This document shows, in pieces, positions 17,352 through 25,500 of a stretch of 64,000 bases of DNA; position 1 is the first letter of the stretch; the number at the start of each line of letters is the position of its first letter. Where the stretch lies: NCBI GenBank assembly GCA_035477595.1, contig DATIKM010000142.1:1-64000 (forward strand), in the 5' to 3' direction. The DNA comes from DATIKM01 sp035477595 (GTDB lineage: Bacteria; Armatimonadota; Chthonomonadetes; Chthonomonadales; CAJBBX01). The translations under genes were made by a program, and so were the position numbers. Under the pieces are notes generated by a model. That model saw nothing but the letters and a program-made list of their open reading frames with translations. It had not been told where the DNA came from and made no database searches.

Positions 17352-20300
17352 TCAGCACGGCGCCGGCTCGCCTATCTCCGCGAGCAGAGCGCGAGCCCGA
17401 CGCGTGCCGCTATGGGCAGGCCCGCACGTGTGCGCCAGCGTCACGGCAGCGCTGCGGATGAGCACGATGGCTTCCTCCAGGCGATGGAGGTCGAGCAGCG
17501 CCTCGGCAGCGTAGAGCCGGCTCATCGCGGAGTCGCGCTGCTCAGGTCCGTGGGCGTCGTCGTTGATCTCGATAGCGCGGCGGTGCATGTCAAGCGCCGC
17601 CCTGGGCTCACCGAGACGGCGGCGCACGCGGCCGATGTTATTGAGCCGGATGGCCACGCGAGGGTGGTCGGGCCCGCACAGGCGCTCGTCGGTACTGAGA
17701 GCTTGGCCAAGGTAGGCGAGGGCTTCTGTCAGGCGTCCCTGCCCTTCTAGGACCGCGCCAATGTTGTTCAGGCAGGTCGCCGTCGCGCGACCGTCGGGAT
17801 CCGCTCCCGCTTCGCAGAGCGCAAGCGCGCGCACGTAGTGGCCCAGGGCCGCATCGGCCTGACCGCTCATCTTGAGCACGAGGCCCATCGTGATGCAGAA
17901 CTCGACCAGTTCAGGAGCGTCGCCTCCCAGGGCCGCCTCCATCGCATTCAGCGCGCGCCGGGCGAGCGATACCGACTCCTCGCAGTCGCCGACCCGCATG
18001 GTCGCCTCCGCGAGCCTGCGCGCGTATTCTGCACAGCGGAACCGGTCCCCATCGGCGCGCGCCTCGCAGAGGCGCATCCCTTCGCGAAGGGCCTCGGCGG
18101 CGGCTGCGCTCTGGCCCTGCTCGTAGAGGTACAGGCCATACTCGAACAGGAGCGCCTCGCGCGCGTCGGGGAGCGGCTCTGCGGCGGCCAGCTCGAGGAC
18201 GCGCCGGACGTCCGGCATGTCGGGCCGAATGGCAGGCCATGACATGATCCGGTTGGCGGCAGCAAGGCGTCCCTCGAGCGCGACCGCCAGCCTCTTGATT
18301 GCACGCCGGCGCGCCTGGACGCAGGTGCGAGCCAGAACGCAGGTTCGCACGAGGCTGTGGATCGACAGGCGCCCTGCCTGATCGCGGTAGACGAGGCCCG
18401 CGTCGACAAGGTCGGCGATCACCTCCTGCAGGTCTGGTGAGGCCTGCCAGTCGAGGCACTCACTGAGCAGCGCCGGGTCGGCCCCGCGTCCCGCGGTGCA
18501 TGCGGCCAGCTCGAGGAGGCTCGTTGCGTCGGCCGGAAGGTCGCGGCGCGCCACCTCGATCACCTCGAAAAGGGCGCCCGTGTGACCGGTGGCCGCGACG
18601 AAGCGCCGCCGCGCCTGCTCGAGGGTCTCCACCGTATCGCGGCGGAGCCGGTCGCGGTATTCCGCGTACCCCACTCCAAGCCGGCGCGCATGGTGGGCCG
18701 CCAACGCAAGGGCCAGCGGAAGACCATCCACAATGGCGGCGATCTCCGCCATGGCGCGGCGGTCGTCGTCGGAGCGTGCTGGCGCCTGCTCCTCGAGGAG
18801 CCGCACCGCATCGTCTGCGCCGAGCCCTGGCGGCTCGACGATGGCGCTGACGGGCCGCACGAGGGACGGGTCGCGGGCCGTGAGCAGCACGCGCGCGGAC
18901 CCGGCGGCCGGCAGGAGGGACAGATCGGTCGAATCCGTGATGCTGTCGAACACCGCGAGCGCGGGGAGACGTGCGGTCTGGAGGGCGGCCCGCGCGCGGC
19001 GCGCTCGCGCCTCCTCGTCGTCGGCCTGGCCGTGGAGGCCGAGGAGCCCGCCAAGCGCCGCGTACTCCTCGAGGAGGCGGGCGGTGTCGCGGGCGTCCAG
19101 CCAGAAGACCCCGCCAGGATAGGCGTCTCTGGTCCCGTGCGCGTACTCGACGGCGATCTGGGTCTTGCCGATGCCCGCCATGCCGCAGATGGCGACGGGG
19201 CGCTCCGGCCTCTCGGCGAACAGCCCGTGGATCTGCGCCAGCGTACGCTCCCGGCCGACGAATGTCGCGGGGCGCTTGAACGGGAGGTTCGAGGGAGCTG
19301 CGGGCGTGTCCGCATGGCGGCGGAGCGACGCGGCTGAGACGGGGGATGTCGTGGCGCTCCACAGCGCGGGCATCGCCCAGTCGAGCCCAGAGGAGCGGAG
19401 GGCCTGGCGCGCTTCCCACACGGCGTCCTCGACGGGCTCGCCCGTCCCGATGGCGCTGTACAGAGCCCGCGCCAGCACGGGCCCCGCCGCGTCGCTGAGC
19501 CGGCCCTGCATCGCCAGTGTGGCAGGTAACCCGGCCTCCGCGCACGCGGCGCCGAAACCGCCATTTGCGTCGCCCGAGCGACAGGCGCAGAACACGGCGA
19601 GCCACACGCCTCCAGCGGCCAGCCATCGCGCCACATCGTCGGCGTAGACGTATTCCTCCACGCCCGGACGCCCGCTCTCCAACACGAGCCGCGCGCCGGA
19701 GGGCGCACCCTCGCCATGGCCGGCGAAGTGGAAGACGGCAGGCCTCCACTCGTTGATCGCGCGCTCAAGCGACGCGGGGGTGGCGTGGGCGAGCTCGCGC
19801 CACTCAAATGGGCCGGCCCCCGGAACTCCGCCACCGGCGAGGAGCGCCCGCGCTTCCGCCTCGACGGACGGGAGCTGGCCGTGCTGCCGGCTCGCCGGAT
19901 CCGACCACACAAGAACGGCGCACCGGTTGGCCGGGCCAGTGGGGGTAACAGACGACCAGCGCCGCGGAAGCCTAATGACCCGGAAGGTTGCGTCGAGACC
20001 GGCGGGGACATCGCTAGCCACGGGCAGCAGCTCCCATGGCACGGCGGCGACCGCCGAGTCCGCGGCGCCCACCAGCAGGCGAAGGCGTCCTGGAGGTGGC
20101 GGAGTGGCGTCGCGCAGCGCCGCGCGAATCGACTTCAGGCGCAACGCCCGCTCCATCCTGCCTATGGCAACGGGTTCCGACCCGTCCTCCTGCCCCGCCA
20201 GAGCGCTGCGATCTAGCAGATCGATCGCGGCACGGAGCTCGACAGGGTCGAACGGCTCGCTGAGCAGTGTCCGCTCATCGACCGTCGTGCGAAGACGCAC

Positions 20301-20366
20301 CGAGAAGGCCGATCCGTCTCGGACTGTACCGAGGGCCAGCGTCACCGTCAGGGGTTGCGCCGACAT
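17352..20366 (-). CDS. CHAT protease - NB-ARC-type NTPase - TPR protein
   Basis: 1004 residues. Residues about 90-345 are a CHAT caspase-like domain with its dyad intact: HFAGHG (His217) and VFCACRSG (Cys262, aligned with the usual SAC). Residues 365-650 form a STAND/NB-ARC NTPase: TFVGRERTL, Walker A GMAGIGKT (395-402), a Walker-B-like AVFDSITD, VLLTARDPS (sensor arginine) and GLPLALALA. A winged-helix-like linker follows, then kinesin-light-chain-like TPRs from about 760 to the end (CLNNIGAVLEGQGR, RLNNIGRVRRRLGE). This is the architecture of a signal-gated protease: TPRs sense, the NTPase switches, CHAT cuts. It lies 41 bases after the anti-sigma-like gene. The substrate is unknown; that neighbour is the obvious candidate. 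Confidence 0.9.
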   Translation of the reverse strand: MSAQPLTVTLALGTVRDGSAFSVRLRTTVDERTLLSEPFDPVELRAAIDLLDRSALAGQEDGSEPVAIGRMERALRLKSIRAALRDATPPPPGRLRLLVGAADSAVAAVPWELLPVASDVPAGLDATFRVIRLPRRWSSVTPTGPANRCAVLVWSDPASRQHGQLPSVEAEARALLAGGGVPGAGPFEWRELAHATPASLERAINEWRPAVFHFAGHGEGAPSGARLVLESGRPGVEEYVYADDVARWLAAGGVWLAVFCACRSGDANGGFGAACAEAGLPATLAMQGRLSDAAGPVLARALYSAIGTGEPVEDAVWEARQALRSSGLDWAMPALWSATTSPVSAASLRRHADTPAAPSNLPFKRPATFVGRERTLAQIHGLFAERPERPVAICGMAGIGKTQIAVEYAHGTRDAYPGGVFWLDARDTARLLEEYAALGGLLGLHGQADDEEARARRARAALQTARLPALAVFDSITDSTDLSLLPAAGSARVLLTARDPSLVRPVSAIVEPPGLGADDAVRLLEEQAPARSDDDRRAMAEIAAIVDGLPLALALAAHHARRLGVGYAEYRDRLRRDTVETLEQARRRFVAATGHTGALFEVIEVARRDLPADATSLLELAACTAGRGADPALLSECLDWQASPDLQEVIADLVDAGLVYRDQAGRLSIHSLVRTCVLARTCVQARRRAIKRLAVALEGRLAAANRIMSWPAIRPDMPDVRRVLELAAAEPLPDAREALLFEYGLYLYEQGQSAAAAEALREGMRLCEARADGDRFRCAEYARRLAEATMRVGDCEESVSLARRALNAMEAALGGDAPELVEFCITMGLVLKMSGQADAALGHYVRALALCEAGADPDGRATATCLNNIGAVLEGQGRLTEALAYLGQALSTDERLCGPDHPRVAIRLNNIGRVRRRLGEPRAALDMHRRAIEINDDAHGPEQRDSAMSRLYAAEALLDLHRLEEAIVLIRSAAVTLAHTCGPAHSGTRRARALLAEIGEPAPC

Positions 20367-20407
20367 CTCGCGCGTCTCTCCGGGTCACCAGACCGCGGGC
20401 GGATCCG

Positions 20408-21559
20408 CTACTTCGATGTCTCCTCCACGATCTCAGCAATAAGAGCCGCTGCAGAATCCGGACCAAGTTGCGGCGCCGGCGCGATCAGCGAGTTCCAGCC
20501 AACCCGCAACGTGCGCAGCGGCCACGCGGCGAGAGTCTGGCCGCCATGCGCTCCCGCCAGCCGCAGGACGAGCCGCGCGCCGCGATGCATGGCCAGGAGG
20601 GACTCGCCGATATCGACCCTCATCTGGACCGTTCCGCTCTCCACGCGAGGCGGCCCCGCGATGGGCAGCTCCGTCGAGCCGCGCCCGTCCGGCAGCGCCA
20701 CCCGGAGCACGGCCGGGGCGGCCTGGCCCCCAAGCTCCACGACCACGAGGCCCGCGGGCACGGGCCCCTCCGGCAGGCCCGTCGCTTCCCCGAACCCTTC
20801 AACGGTCGCGTCCAGCGCGCCGTTGGTGATTGCCGGTTCTGCCAGCGGCCACGCATCCGCCGGTCCCTGAAGCGAGACGCGGGCCGAAGGCGGCAGCACC
20901 ATCCCCTCCCGGGGGCGCAGGCGCACGCGGACCGTCAGAGCACCCGTCGAACCGATAGCAGCCGTCGCGCTCTCGACGTCGCAGCACTGAGGCATCCCGC
21001 CGAGAGGCACGCCCAGAGGCCCCGAAGCGCTTGGCGCCGGTCCCCGCGTTAGCGCATGCGCCGCAGCAGGCAGCGTCGCCAGACTGGCGGCGGCAAAGCA
21101 GCGGAAGGCCTCCCACGCCAAGGCGGCATCGGCAGCGCCGCTGAGTGCCAGGTCGCGCAGACGGCCCCACGCCTCACCCGACCAGCGGGTACGCGCCCGC
21201 GCGATCTGGATGGCGTTATCGGCGCAGAGCTCAAGCCAGGCGGCCGAGACCTGACCTGCCCATCCTTCGTCGAGCGACGCGCGCATCGCATCGGCCCAGG
21301 GCATCGCGCGAAGCGCATCGAGCCGAAGCAATGCAGCACGAACGTCGCGACGGCACTCGCCGTCGGCCAGCATCGCGCGGCGCACCGCGCTTGACTCCTC
21401 CGGAGTCGACGATCCGCAGAGATACCGTACGCATGCGGCCGCCGTCACGACGCCGGGGCCCGGCGAAACACCGCTGCTCAGGTGCGCTGAGACGATGGCG
21501 CCCAGTACCGACGCCGTCGCCGGAGCCAGTTTGCCACCACCGTCAGGCATGCCGTTCAT
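20408..21559 (-). CDS. degenerate anti-sigma-like N-terminus with beta-rich C-terminal domains
   Basis: 383 residues. The ATG at 21559 overlaps the end of the sigma-like gene by 17 bases and has GGAG 9 bases upstream. Residues about 35-85 (CVRYLCGSSTPEESSAV, then CRRDVRAALLRLDAL) resemble the N-terminal helices of zinc anti-sigma factors, but the His and one Cys of the zinc site are missing. A helical middle (about 85-180) leads to two or more Ig-like beta domains (about 205-370). No transmembrane helix is evident, unlike most anti-sigmas. The overlap with a sigma-like factor and the position before a CHAT protease suggest it holds the sigma factor inactive and may be the protease target. That role is inference. 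Confidence 0.65.
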   Translation of the reverse strand: MNGMPDGGGKLAPATASVLGAIVSAHLSSGVSPGPGVVTAAACVRYLCGSSTPEESSAVRRAMLADGECRRDVRAALLRLDALRAMPWADAMRASLDEGWAGQVSAAWLELCADNAIQIARARTRWSGEAWGRLRDLALSGAADAALAWEAFRCFAAASLATLPAAAHALTRGPAPSASGPLGVPLGGMPQCCDVESATAAIGSTGALTVRVRLRPREGMVLPPSARVSLQGPADAWPLAEPAITNGALDATVEGFGEATGLPEGPVPAGLVVVELGGQAAPAVLRVALPDGRGSTELPIAGPPRVESGTVQMRVDIGESLLAMHRGARLVLRLAGAHGGQTLAAWPLRTLRVGWNSLIAPAPQLGPDSAAALIAEIVEETSK

Positions 21560-22688
21560 CACCGTGGTCTCCGTTCCGCTTCGCCAGCCTCCCGGCCAGC
21601 CGCTGCGCCAGGCGACCATTGCTCAGCCAGACGTTCAGCATCCCCATGGTGACCTCCCGACCGACGACGCCCGCGGCTGGCGCCGTGCGGTCGTGAATGT
21701 CGCGATGGGCCAGGTCGTCGGCGTAGCGGTACTCGAAGGCGAGGCGCTGCCAGAGCCCGAGACTGGACAGGGCGGCCTCCGCAACAGATATGCGCGCCGC
21801 CTGGAGGGCCTCCACCAACTCGCGCATCCATGAAGCGAACGGCAGAGCAGCCCGCAATCTATCATCCAGCGCCTCGAGCTGCGGCCCGGTGAGCGGGCAG
21901 TCCGACCTTCGTGCGATCTGCTCAAGCGACATGCCGCTACCCAGACGCCAGGCGATGACGGTGCGCTCAGCATCCGACAACGCGCTCGATCGCGATGCGG
22001 CGCACTCCACCCGCCGCGCCAGGGCGATGCCATCCAGGTGCAGGCGGTGGTACGCGAGCAATCGGATGACCGCGGGCTCGCGCGCCCAAGAGTCCAGCTC
22101 CGCCCGGCCAGCGACAGGCTGCCCGAGCAGGCGCACCACGTCCCGCCAGGGCAGCCGGTCGACGAGCAGGAGCTGTGCGGCAAGACACCTGCGCTCGCGG
22201 TCTGCCTCCGACACGCTGTCGGCCAGACCCAGCCAGAGCGAGTCCGCCTCGTGCCGGATGCGTGCGGCCGCGTCGGCGTCGTCCAGCGCACGGGCCAGCG
22301 CGTCGACCAGCGGCTCATCGCCATCCGGCACGTCATCGGGCGCCTCGTCGGGTGCGTCGGTCTCATGGGCGAGCGACCTCAGCATATCGACGTGGCAGCG
22401 ATCCGCCACCCGTTTGAGGAGGCAGTACCAGCTGCCCAGCCCGCGGTTCTCGATGCGGTCGCGGGCCGACCAGACGCGCAGGAGGGACTCCTGCACCACG
22501 TCCTCGTGCAGAGACGCGGTGCTCGGGCTCTTGCCCCGAAGATAGGCGGCGAGGAAGCGTCGGGCGTGGATGGCGAGGCGATCGAAGGCAGCCCGGCGGT
22601 CCGGGCAGTTGCCATCGAGGAACGCGCGCAGGTCGGGTGCGCATCGCGCGGCGGTCTGCGTGGCTCCAGCCTCGTGGTGGGTGGCCAC
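21543..22688 (-). CDS. unusual sigma-70-family-like factor with extended linker and C-terminus
   Basis: 381 residues from a GTG. Residues about 35-105 match sigma region 2: FDRLAIHARRFLAAYL, HEDVVQESLLRVWSARDR, and LGSWYCLLKRVADRCHVDML, comparable to the core-binding and -10 recognition helices. A long acidic insertion (about 108-165) and a second helical block (DRERRCLAAQLLLVDRLPW) follow. Residues 236-285 (ALSDAERTVIAWRLGSGMS, LEQIA) look like region 4. About 95 more residues follow region 4, which ordinary ECF sigmas lack. It overlaps the next gene by 17 bases and opens the CHAT operon. The ribosome site is weak. A core-RNAP-binding regulator is likely; promoter specificity is unknown. Confidence 0.75.
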   Translation of the reverse strand: MATHHEAGATQTAARCAPDLRAFLDGNCPDRRAAFDRLAIHARRFLAAYLRGKSPSTASLHEDVVQESLLRVWSARDRIENRGLGSWYCLLKRVADRCHVDMLRSLAHETDAPDEAPDDVPDGDEPLVDALARALDDADAAARIRHEADSLWLGLADSVSEADRERRCLAAQLLLVDRLPWRDVVRLLGQPVAGRAELDSWAREPAVIRLLAYHRLHLDGIALARRVECAASRSSALSDAERTVIAWRLGSGMSLEQIARRSDCPLTGPQLEALDDRLRAALPFASWMRELVEALQAARISVAEAALSSLGLWQRLAFEYRYADDLAHRDIHDRTAPAAGVVGREVTMGMLNVWLSNGRLAQRLAGRLAKRNGDHGDERHA

Positions 22689-22821
22689 GTCGCCCGTCCC
22701 TTAGTCCGGCGCCCACGGGTACCGGACGTCAGCAGCGTCGATCAGTGGCGCGGAGTGTTAGGTCCGCGTCCCGCCCCCCGTTGGTCAGGTGGTACACCAT
22801 GTCCGTGAGGGAGCAGTCACC

Positions 22822-23079
22822 ATGTTGCAGTCTATAGCGGATCGCGGTCTCGCTGAGTGGAACCTGATGGTTCGCGGCGTCATGCAGGTCTGGGAGGTCG
22901 CACAACTGCTGGGCCTCGAAGACGAGTTTGAGCATCGGATGGCCAATGACCCGGACGGTCGGCTTGCCGAGGCCGTCGCGAGGGCGGGCAACCACTGCGC
23001 TGAGTGCGCTCACTCCGCGGCCCTGCTGCGCCAGATGCTCATAGCGCCGGAGCCCTGTGTGTCTGCCGCAGGCCACTGA
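22822..23079 (+). CDS. small helical protein, function unknown
   Basis: 85 residues, with an ATG behind GGGAG. It is helical and acidic (VWEVAQLLGLEDEFEHRM) with a C-terminal HCAECAHSAALL CxxC pair that could bind a metal. It is divergent from the sigma-like gene across 133 bases and closed by a perfect hairpin at 23097-23138. A longer reading on the opposite strand covers the same bases; the plus frame is preferred because of its ribosome site, its terminator and its sensible amino-acid composition. No family was recognised. Confidence 0.5.
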   Translation: MLQSIADRGLAEWNLMVRGVMQVWEVAQLLGLEDEFEHRMANDPDGRLAEAVARAGNHCAECAHSAALLRQMLIAPEPCVSAAGH

Positions 23080-23096
23080 CCAGCCCCTCGAGCCGC

Positions 23097-23138
23097 GCAC
23101 GGGGCCGGGCCGTCTTCTGCTGAGGGCCGGCCCCGTGC
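23097..23138 (+). terminator. perfect 12-bp hairpin after small gene
   Basis: The arms GCACGGGGCCGG (23097-23108) and CCGGCCCCGTGC (23127-23138) pair perfectly across an 18-base loop, 17 bases after the stop of the small plus-strand gene. No T-run follows. It may also block readthrough from the minus-strand DUF2325 gene toward the sigma operon. Confidence 0.6.
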
Positions 23139-23452
23139 ACATGGCCGCCTGTTACACACCAATGCGGCCTGTCGCGCGGCGATTCCTGCTCAACCGCCCC
23201 AAAACCGGCGGCTGATACGATGCGACGCGGCGGGTACCAGCGCAAGCGGCCCGCCGCTGCAGAAGGACCGCCACCGCTCCGATAATGGGCACAGGATGGC
23301 CGGTCCCGCTCTGCGTTGGTGACGCCAGACTGAACGCTCCCCACGACTGCGGATCGAAGGGAACAGGTCCGGGACCGGCCGCCTCCCCAGCCGCATGGGC
23401 GGCACGCGGGCGCGATGCTGCCGGCACCGGACACGGGTCCCTCAGCGTTCGT
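23139..23452. other. 314-base gap: repeat copy A, no gene
   Basis: No convincing gene. It contains an 8-bp perfect hairpin (GCGGCGGG at 23227, CCCGCCGC at 23250), then a degenerate copy of sequence found again at 25395-25500. The shared core is CTGCGTTGGTGACGCCA (23311-23327), followed by a related ACTGCGG block. A long open minus-strand frame crosses the region but runs out of frame into the start of its neighbour and has no recognisable content. Confidence 0.6.
23227..23372. repeat. degenerate repeat, copy A
   Basis: Hairpin, then CTGCGTTGGTGACGCCA at 23311-23327, then ACTGCGGATCGAAGGGAACAG from 23346. Copy B (25395-25500) has the same order: hairpin, the identical 17 bases, then ACTGCGGGTCGAAAGG. 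Same orientation, about 2.1 kb apart, flanking the DUF2325 gene. In copy B the last block encodes the C-terminus of the LuxR protein (PFDPQSGD). In copy A one minus-strand frame also reads PFDPQS but does not stop there. Confidence 0.55.
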
Positions 23453-25150
23453 TCAGGGCTCGACAGGCTCTCCGTTCCGCGATGTCGCGAAGTGCTCACG
23501 GAGCCGGTGCAGCAACTGCTTCGCGCCATGCCCAGCGGTCACCAGCACGAACTGGCCGCCCTTCGCCTTCACCCAGTCGCGGCCCTTCTCACTGGTGCTG
23601 TGGCCAGTCAGGTTCTTCAGCACGAGAAGGATGTCGGCGTGCTCGATGGCGGTCCGGAACTTCGCCGGCTTGTCGTTCTTCTCGCACTGCAGCCACCTGA
23701 CCTCCGCCTGGAGCAGGGGAGCCAGCCTGTTGACGACCGTCGCGCGCGGCACACCGCCGACGATCAGCACACTGCGGTCGCGCGTGTGGGGCGCGACCTG
23801 CTCGGCCAGCGCTAGCATCTCGTCGTCGAGCGGCTCCTCGACGGCATCGGCCTCCTCCACGGTGTCGAGGCCACGCCGCCGGCGCTCCTGAGCCACCGCC
23901 TCGCGCACTTTCGCGAACGGGCCGTCCGCCGCCAGGAGCTCGAGGCCGCGATCGAGCAACGCAGATCGCACACGCACGTTTGTGGGCGGCACCTTCGCCT
24001 CCGCGCAGGCCCGGAGCAGTGGCTCCAGCGCCTCACGTGAAGCTTCGAGCGATGCCGCCTCCTCCCGGCAGGGGCCCCAGACTCCGTGCCAATCCTCGAC
24101 GGCCCGTATAGCCGCCTCGCACCTCTCGACTATTTCGCGCTGAGCGGCAACGCGCTTAATCGATTCCTCAAAGCGCGCGCGCCGCTCCTCCATCAGGCCC
24201 GCCTCTTGAGCCAGGGTCGCGTCCGAGCACTGCTGCTCGAGGGTCTTCAGGAAATGGCTCGTGCGCCTCGCGTGGTCCTTTAACCTTACGTAGAAGTCAA
24301 GCTGCAGCTCGTCGTCCGCGCCCATCCGGCCCAAGGCCCGGAAGAGCATCTGCTGGCGGGCAGCGATGGCGTTCAGAAGGGGCGTGGGATCCGTGTCGCC
24401 GGCGGCAGCGGCGCGCCCGCCGAACCACTCCCACGCCTCCTGAGCCTCGGCGGTGAGGCCATAGGCGTCCGCTAGCGTGTTCCAGTCCTCCGGAGCGGGC
24501 GCCTGCTCCCCGGCACCGTACATCCAGTGCGTGAAGGGTGCGGCGGCGAAGCGGTCGTTGGCGCCCGGCCTCGCCCCATCGAGGTCCGTCAGGACCGTGA
24601 GCGCCTTGCCACCAGCGATCTCGAGGGCGCCGATGGCCTCCGCCTCAGCATGCAGGGCTCGAACGCGCGCGCCCATGGCTCGGAGGGCGAACAGCCGGCT
24701 GCGGTCGGTGGACCCGTCACCGCGGGTCACGCCTTGCGCGAGGAACTCGCTGGCCTGCGCGCCTATGCCCTCGATCCGTGCGTCGAGGTCGGCGAGTTGC
24801 TCCGGCGTCGGTGTGGGCCGCAGCTCCGCGATGGGCTGCGCCTCCGAGAGCGGCTCGGCGGCGGCCGCGCTCGGCTCCAGACCCGCGGATTCGGCCGTAG
24901 GCGTCTCGATCATGCGCTCAAAGCGCTGCTCCACCGCGAGCAGCTCCGCCGCGATGTCGGCATCGCCGTCGGCCTCCGCGGCAAGCCGCTCGCAACGAAC
25001 GGCCTCGATGGAGGCCTCAATCTCGCGGCGGCGCGCCTCGCGACGCTCAGCGCGCCGCGTCTGCACTTCCGAGAGGTAAGCCTGCAGCGCCTCGAACGAA
25101 GCATAGATGGACGGAGGCGGGTATCCCTCCGTACCGGGTGCAGCGCCCAT
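23453..25150 (-). CDS. coiled-coil protein with C-terminal DUF2325-like domain
   Basis: 565 residues from an ATG behind AGGAGG. Residues about 20-90 and 280-380 are charged and heptad-like (coiled coil). The middle is Glu/Ala-rich. The last 110 residues resemble DUF2325: SVLIVGGVPRATVVNRL, then VRWLQCEKNDKPAKF, IEHADILLVLKNLTGHSTSE and a final AKGGQFVLV strand, a Rossmann-like alpha/beta unit. DUF2325 has no settled function. It is one gene from a LuxR regulator on the same strand and is flanked by two copies of a degenerate repeat. Probably cytosolic. Confidence 0.65.
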   Translation of the reverse strand: MGAAPGTEGYPPPSIYASFEALQAYLSEVQTRRAERREARRREIEASIEAVRCERLAAEADGDADIAAELLAVEQRFERMIETPTAESAGLEPSAAAAEPLSEAQPIAELRPTPTPEQLADLDARIEGIGAQASEFLAQGVTRGDGSTDRSRLFALRAMGARVRALHAEAEAIGALEIAGGKALTVLTDLDGARPGANDRFAAAPFTHWMYGAGEQAPAPEDWNTLADAYGLTAEAQEAWEWFGGRAAAAGDTDPTPLLNAIAARQQMLFRALGRMGADDELQLDFYVRLKDHARRTSHFLKTLEQQCSDATLAQEAGLMEERRARFEESIKRVAAQREIVERCEAAIRAVEDWHGVWGPCREEAASLEASREALEPLLRACAEAKVPPTNVRVRSALLDRGLELLAADGPFAKVREAVAQERRRRGLDTVEEADAVEEPLDDEMLALAEQVAPHTRDRSVLIVGGVPRATVVNRLAPLLQAEVRWLQCEKNDKPAKFRTAIEHADILLVLKNLTGHSTSEKGRDWVKAKGGQFVLVTAGHGAKQLLHRLREHFATSRNGEPVEP

Positions 25151-25463
25151 GTCGTCCTCCCTCCTAAGTCGCCGTGCGGGCAGCAGCCACGGGCGAGGGT
25201 AGCACCGCCGGCGTCCCGCGTCAACTCCGGGGGGTGTTGGATGGCTAGGGCGTGCGGCGCCGTCGAGGGGCGCCTTCAGGCCAGGGAGCCGATGAGGCTC
25301 GTGTGGCCCTCGTGTCAGGTCATCACCCAGGTGGGATTGGATCATGGCCTGCGCCACGGCGCCCGGTATGGCCGCTCGTCACCCGCAAAGCGAACCGCCC
25401 GCATCCGGTGGCGGAGCGGGCGGCTCGGTCTGCACTGCGTTGGTGACGCCAAACGTCTTGTCG
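25151..25463. other. 313-base gap: repeat copy B, no gene
   Basis: Between the LuxR stop and the DUF2325 start on the minus strand. It carries an 8-bp perfect hairpin (CCGCCCGC 25395-25402, GCGGGCGG 25416-25423) and the 17-base core CTGCGTTGGTGACGCCA (25435-25451) shared with copy A. No further coding sequence was recognised. Confidence 0.6.
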
Positions 25464-25500
25464 TCAGTCCCCGGACTGCGGGTCGAAAGGTATCAGACCC
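25395..25500. repeat. degenerate repeat, copy B, overlapping luxR 3' end
   Basis: Same order as copy A (23227-23372). The hairpin at 25395-25423 lies downstream of the LuxR stop and may end its transcript. The ACTGCGG block (from 25475) is inside the LuxR gene, encoding its last residues. Confidence 0.55.

Noticed and set aside
18460..19749. Long Arg-rich readings inside the CHAT gene on both strands
   Set aside because: Out-of-frame shadows typical of GC-rich coding DNA; the CHAT frame has intact motifs throughout.
16171..22688. Type III-E CRISPR (Craspase) locus
   Set aside because: No gRAMP effector, Cas gene or repeat array anywhere in the window; only the protease-sigma logic is similar.
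22729..23142. A 137-residue minus-strand reading opposite the small CxxC gene
   Set aside because: No ribosome site, Arg-rich ends and no family content; the plus-strand gene has a better start and terminator.
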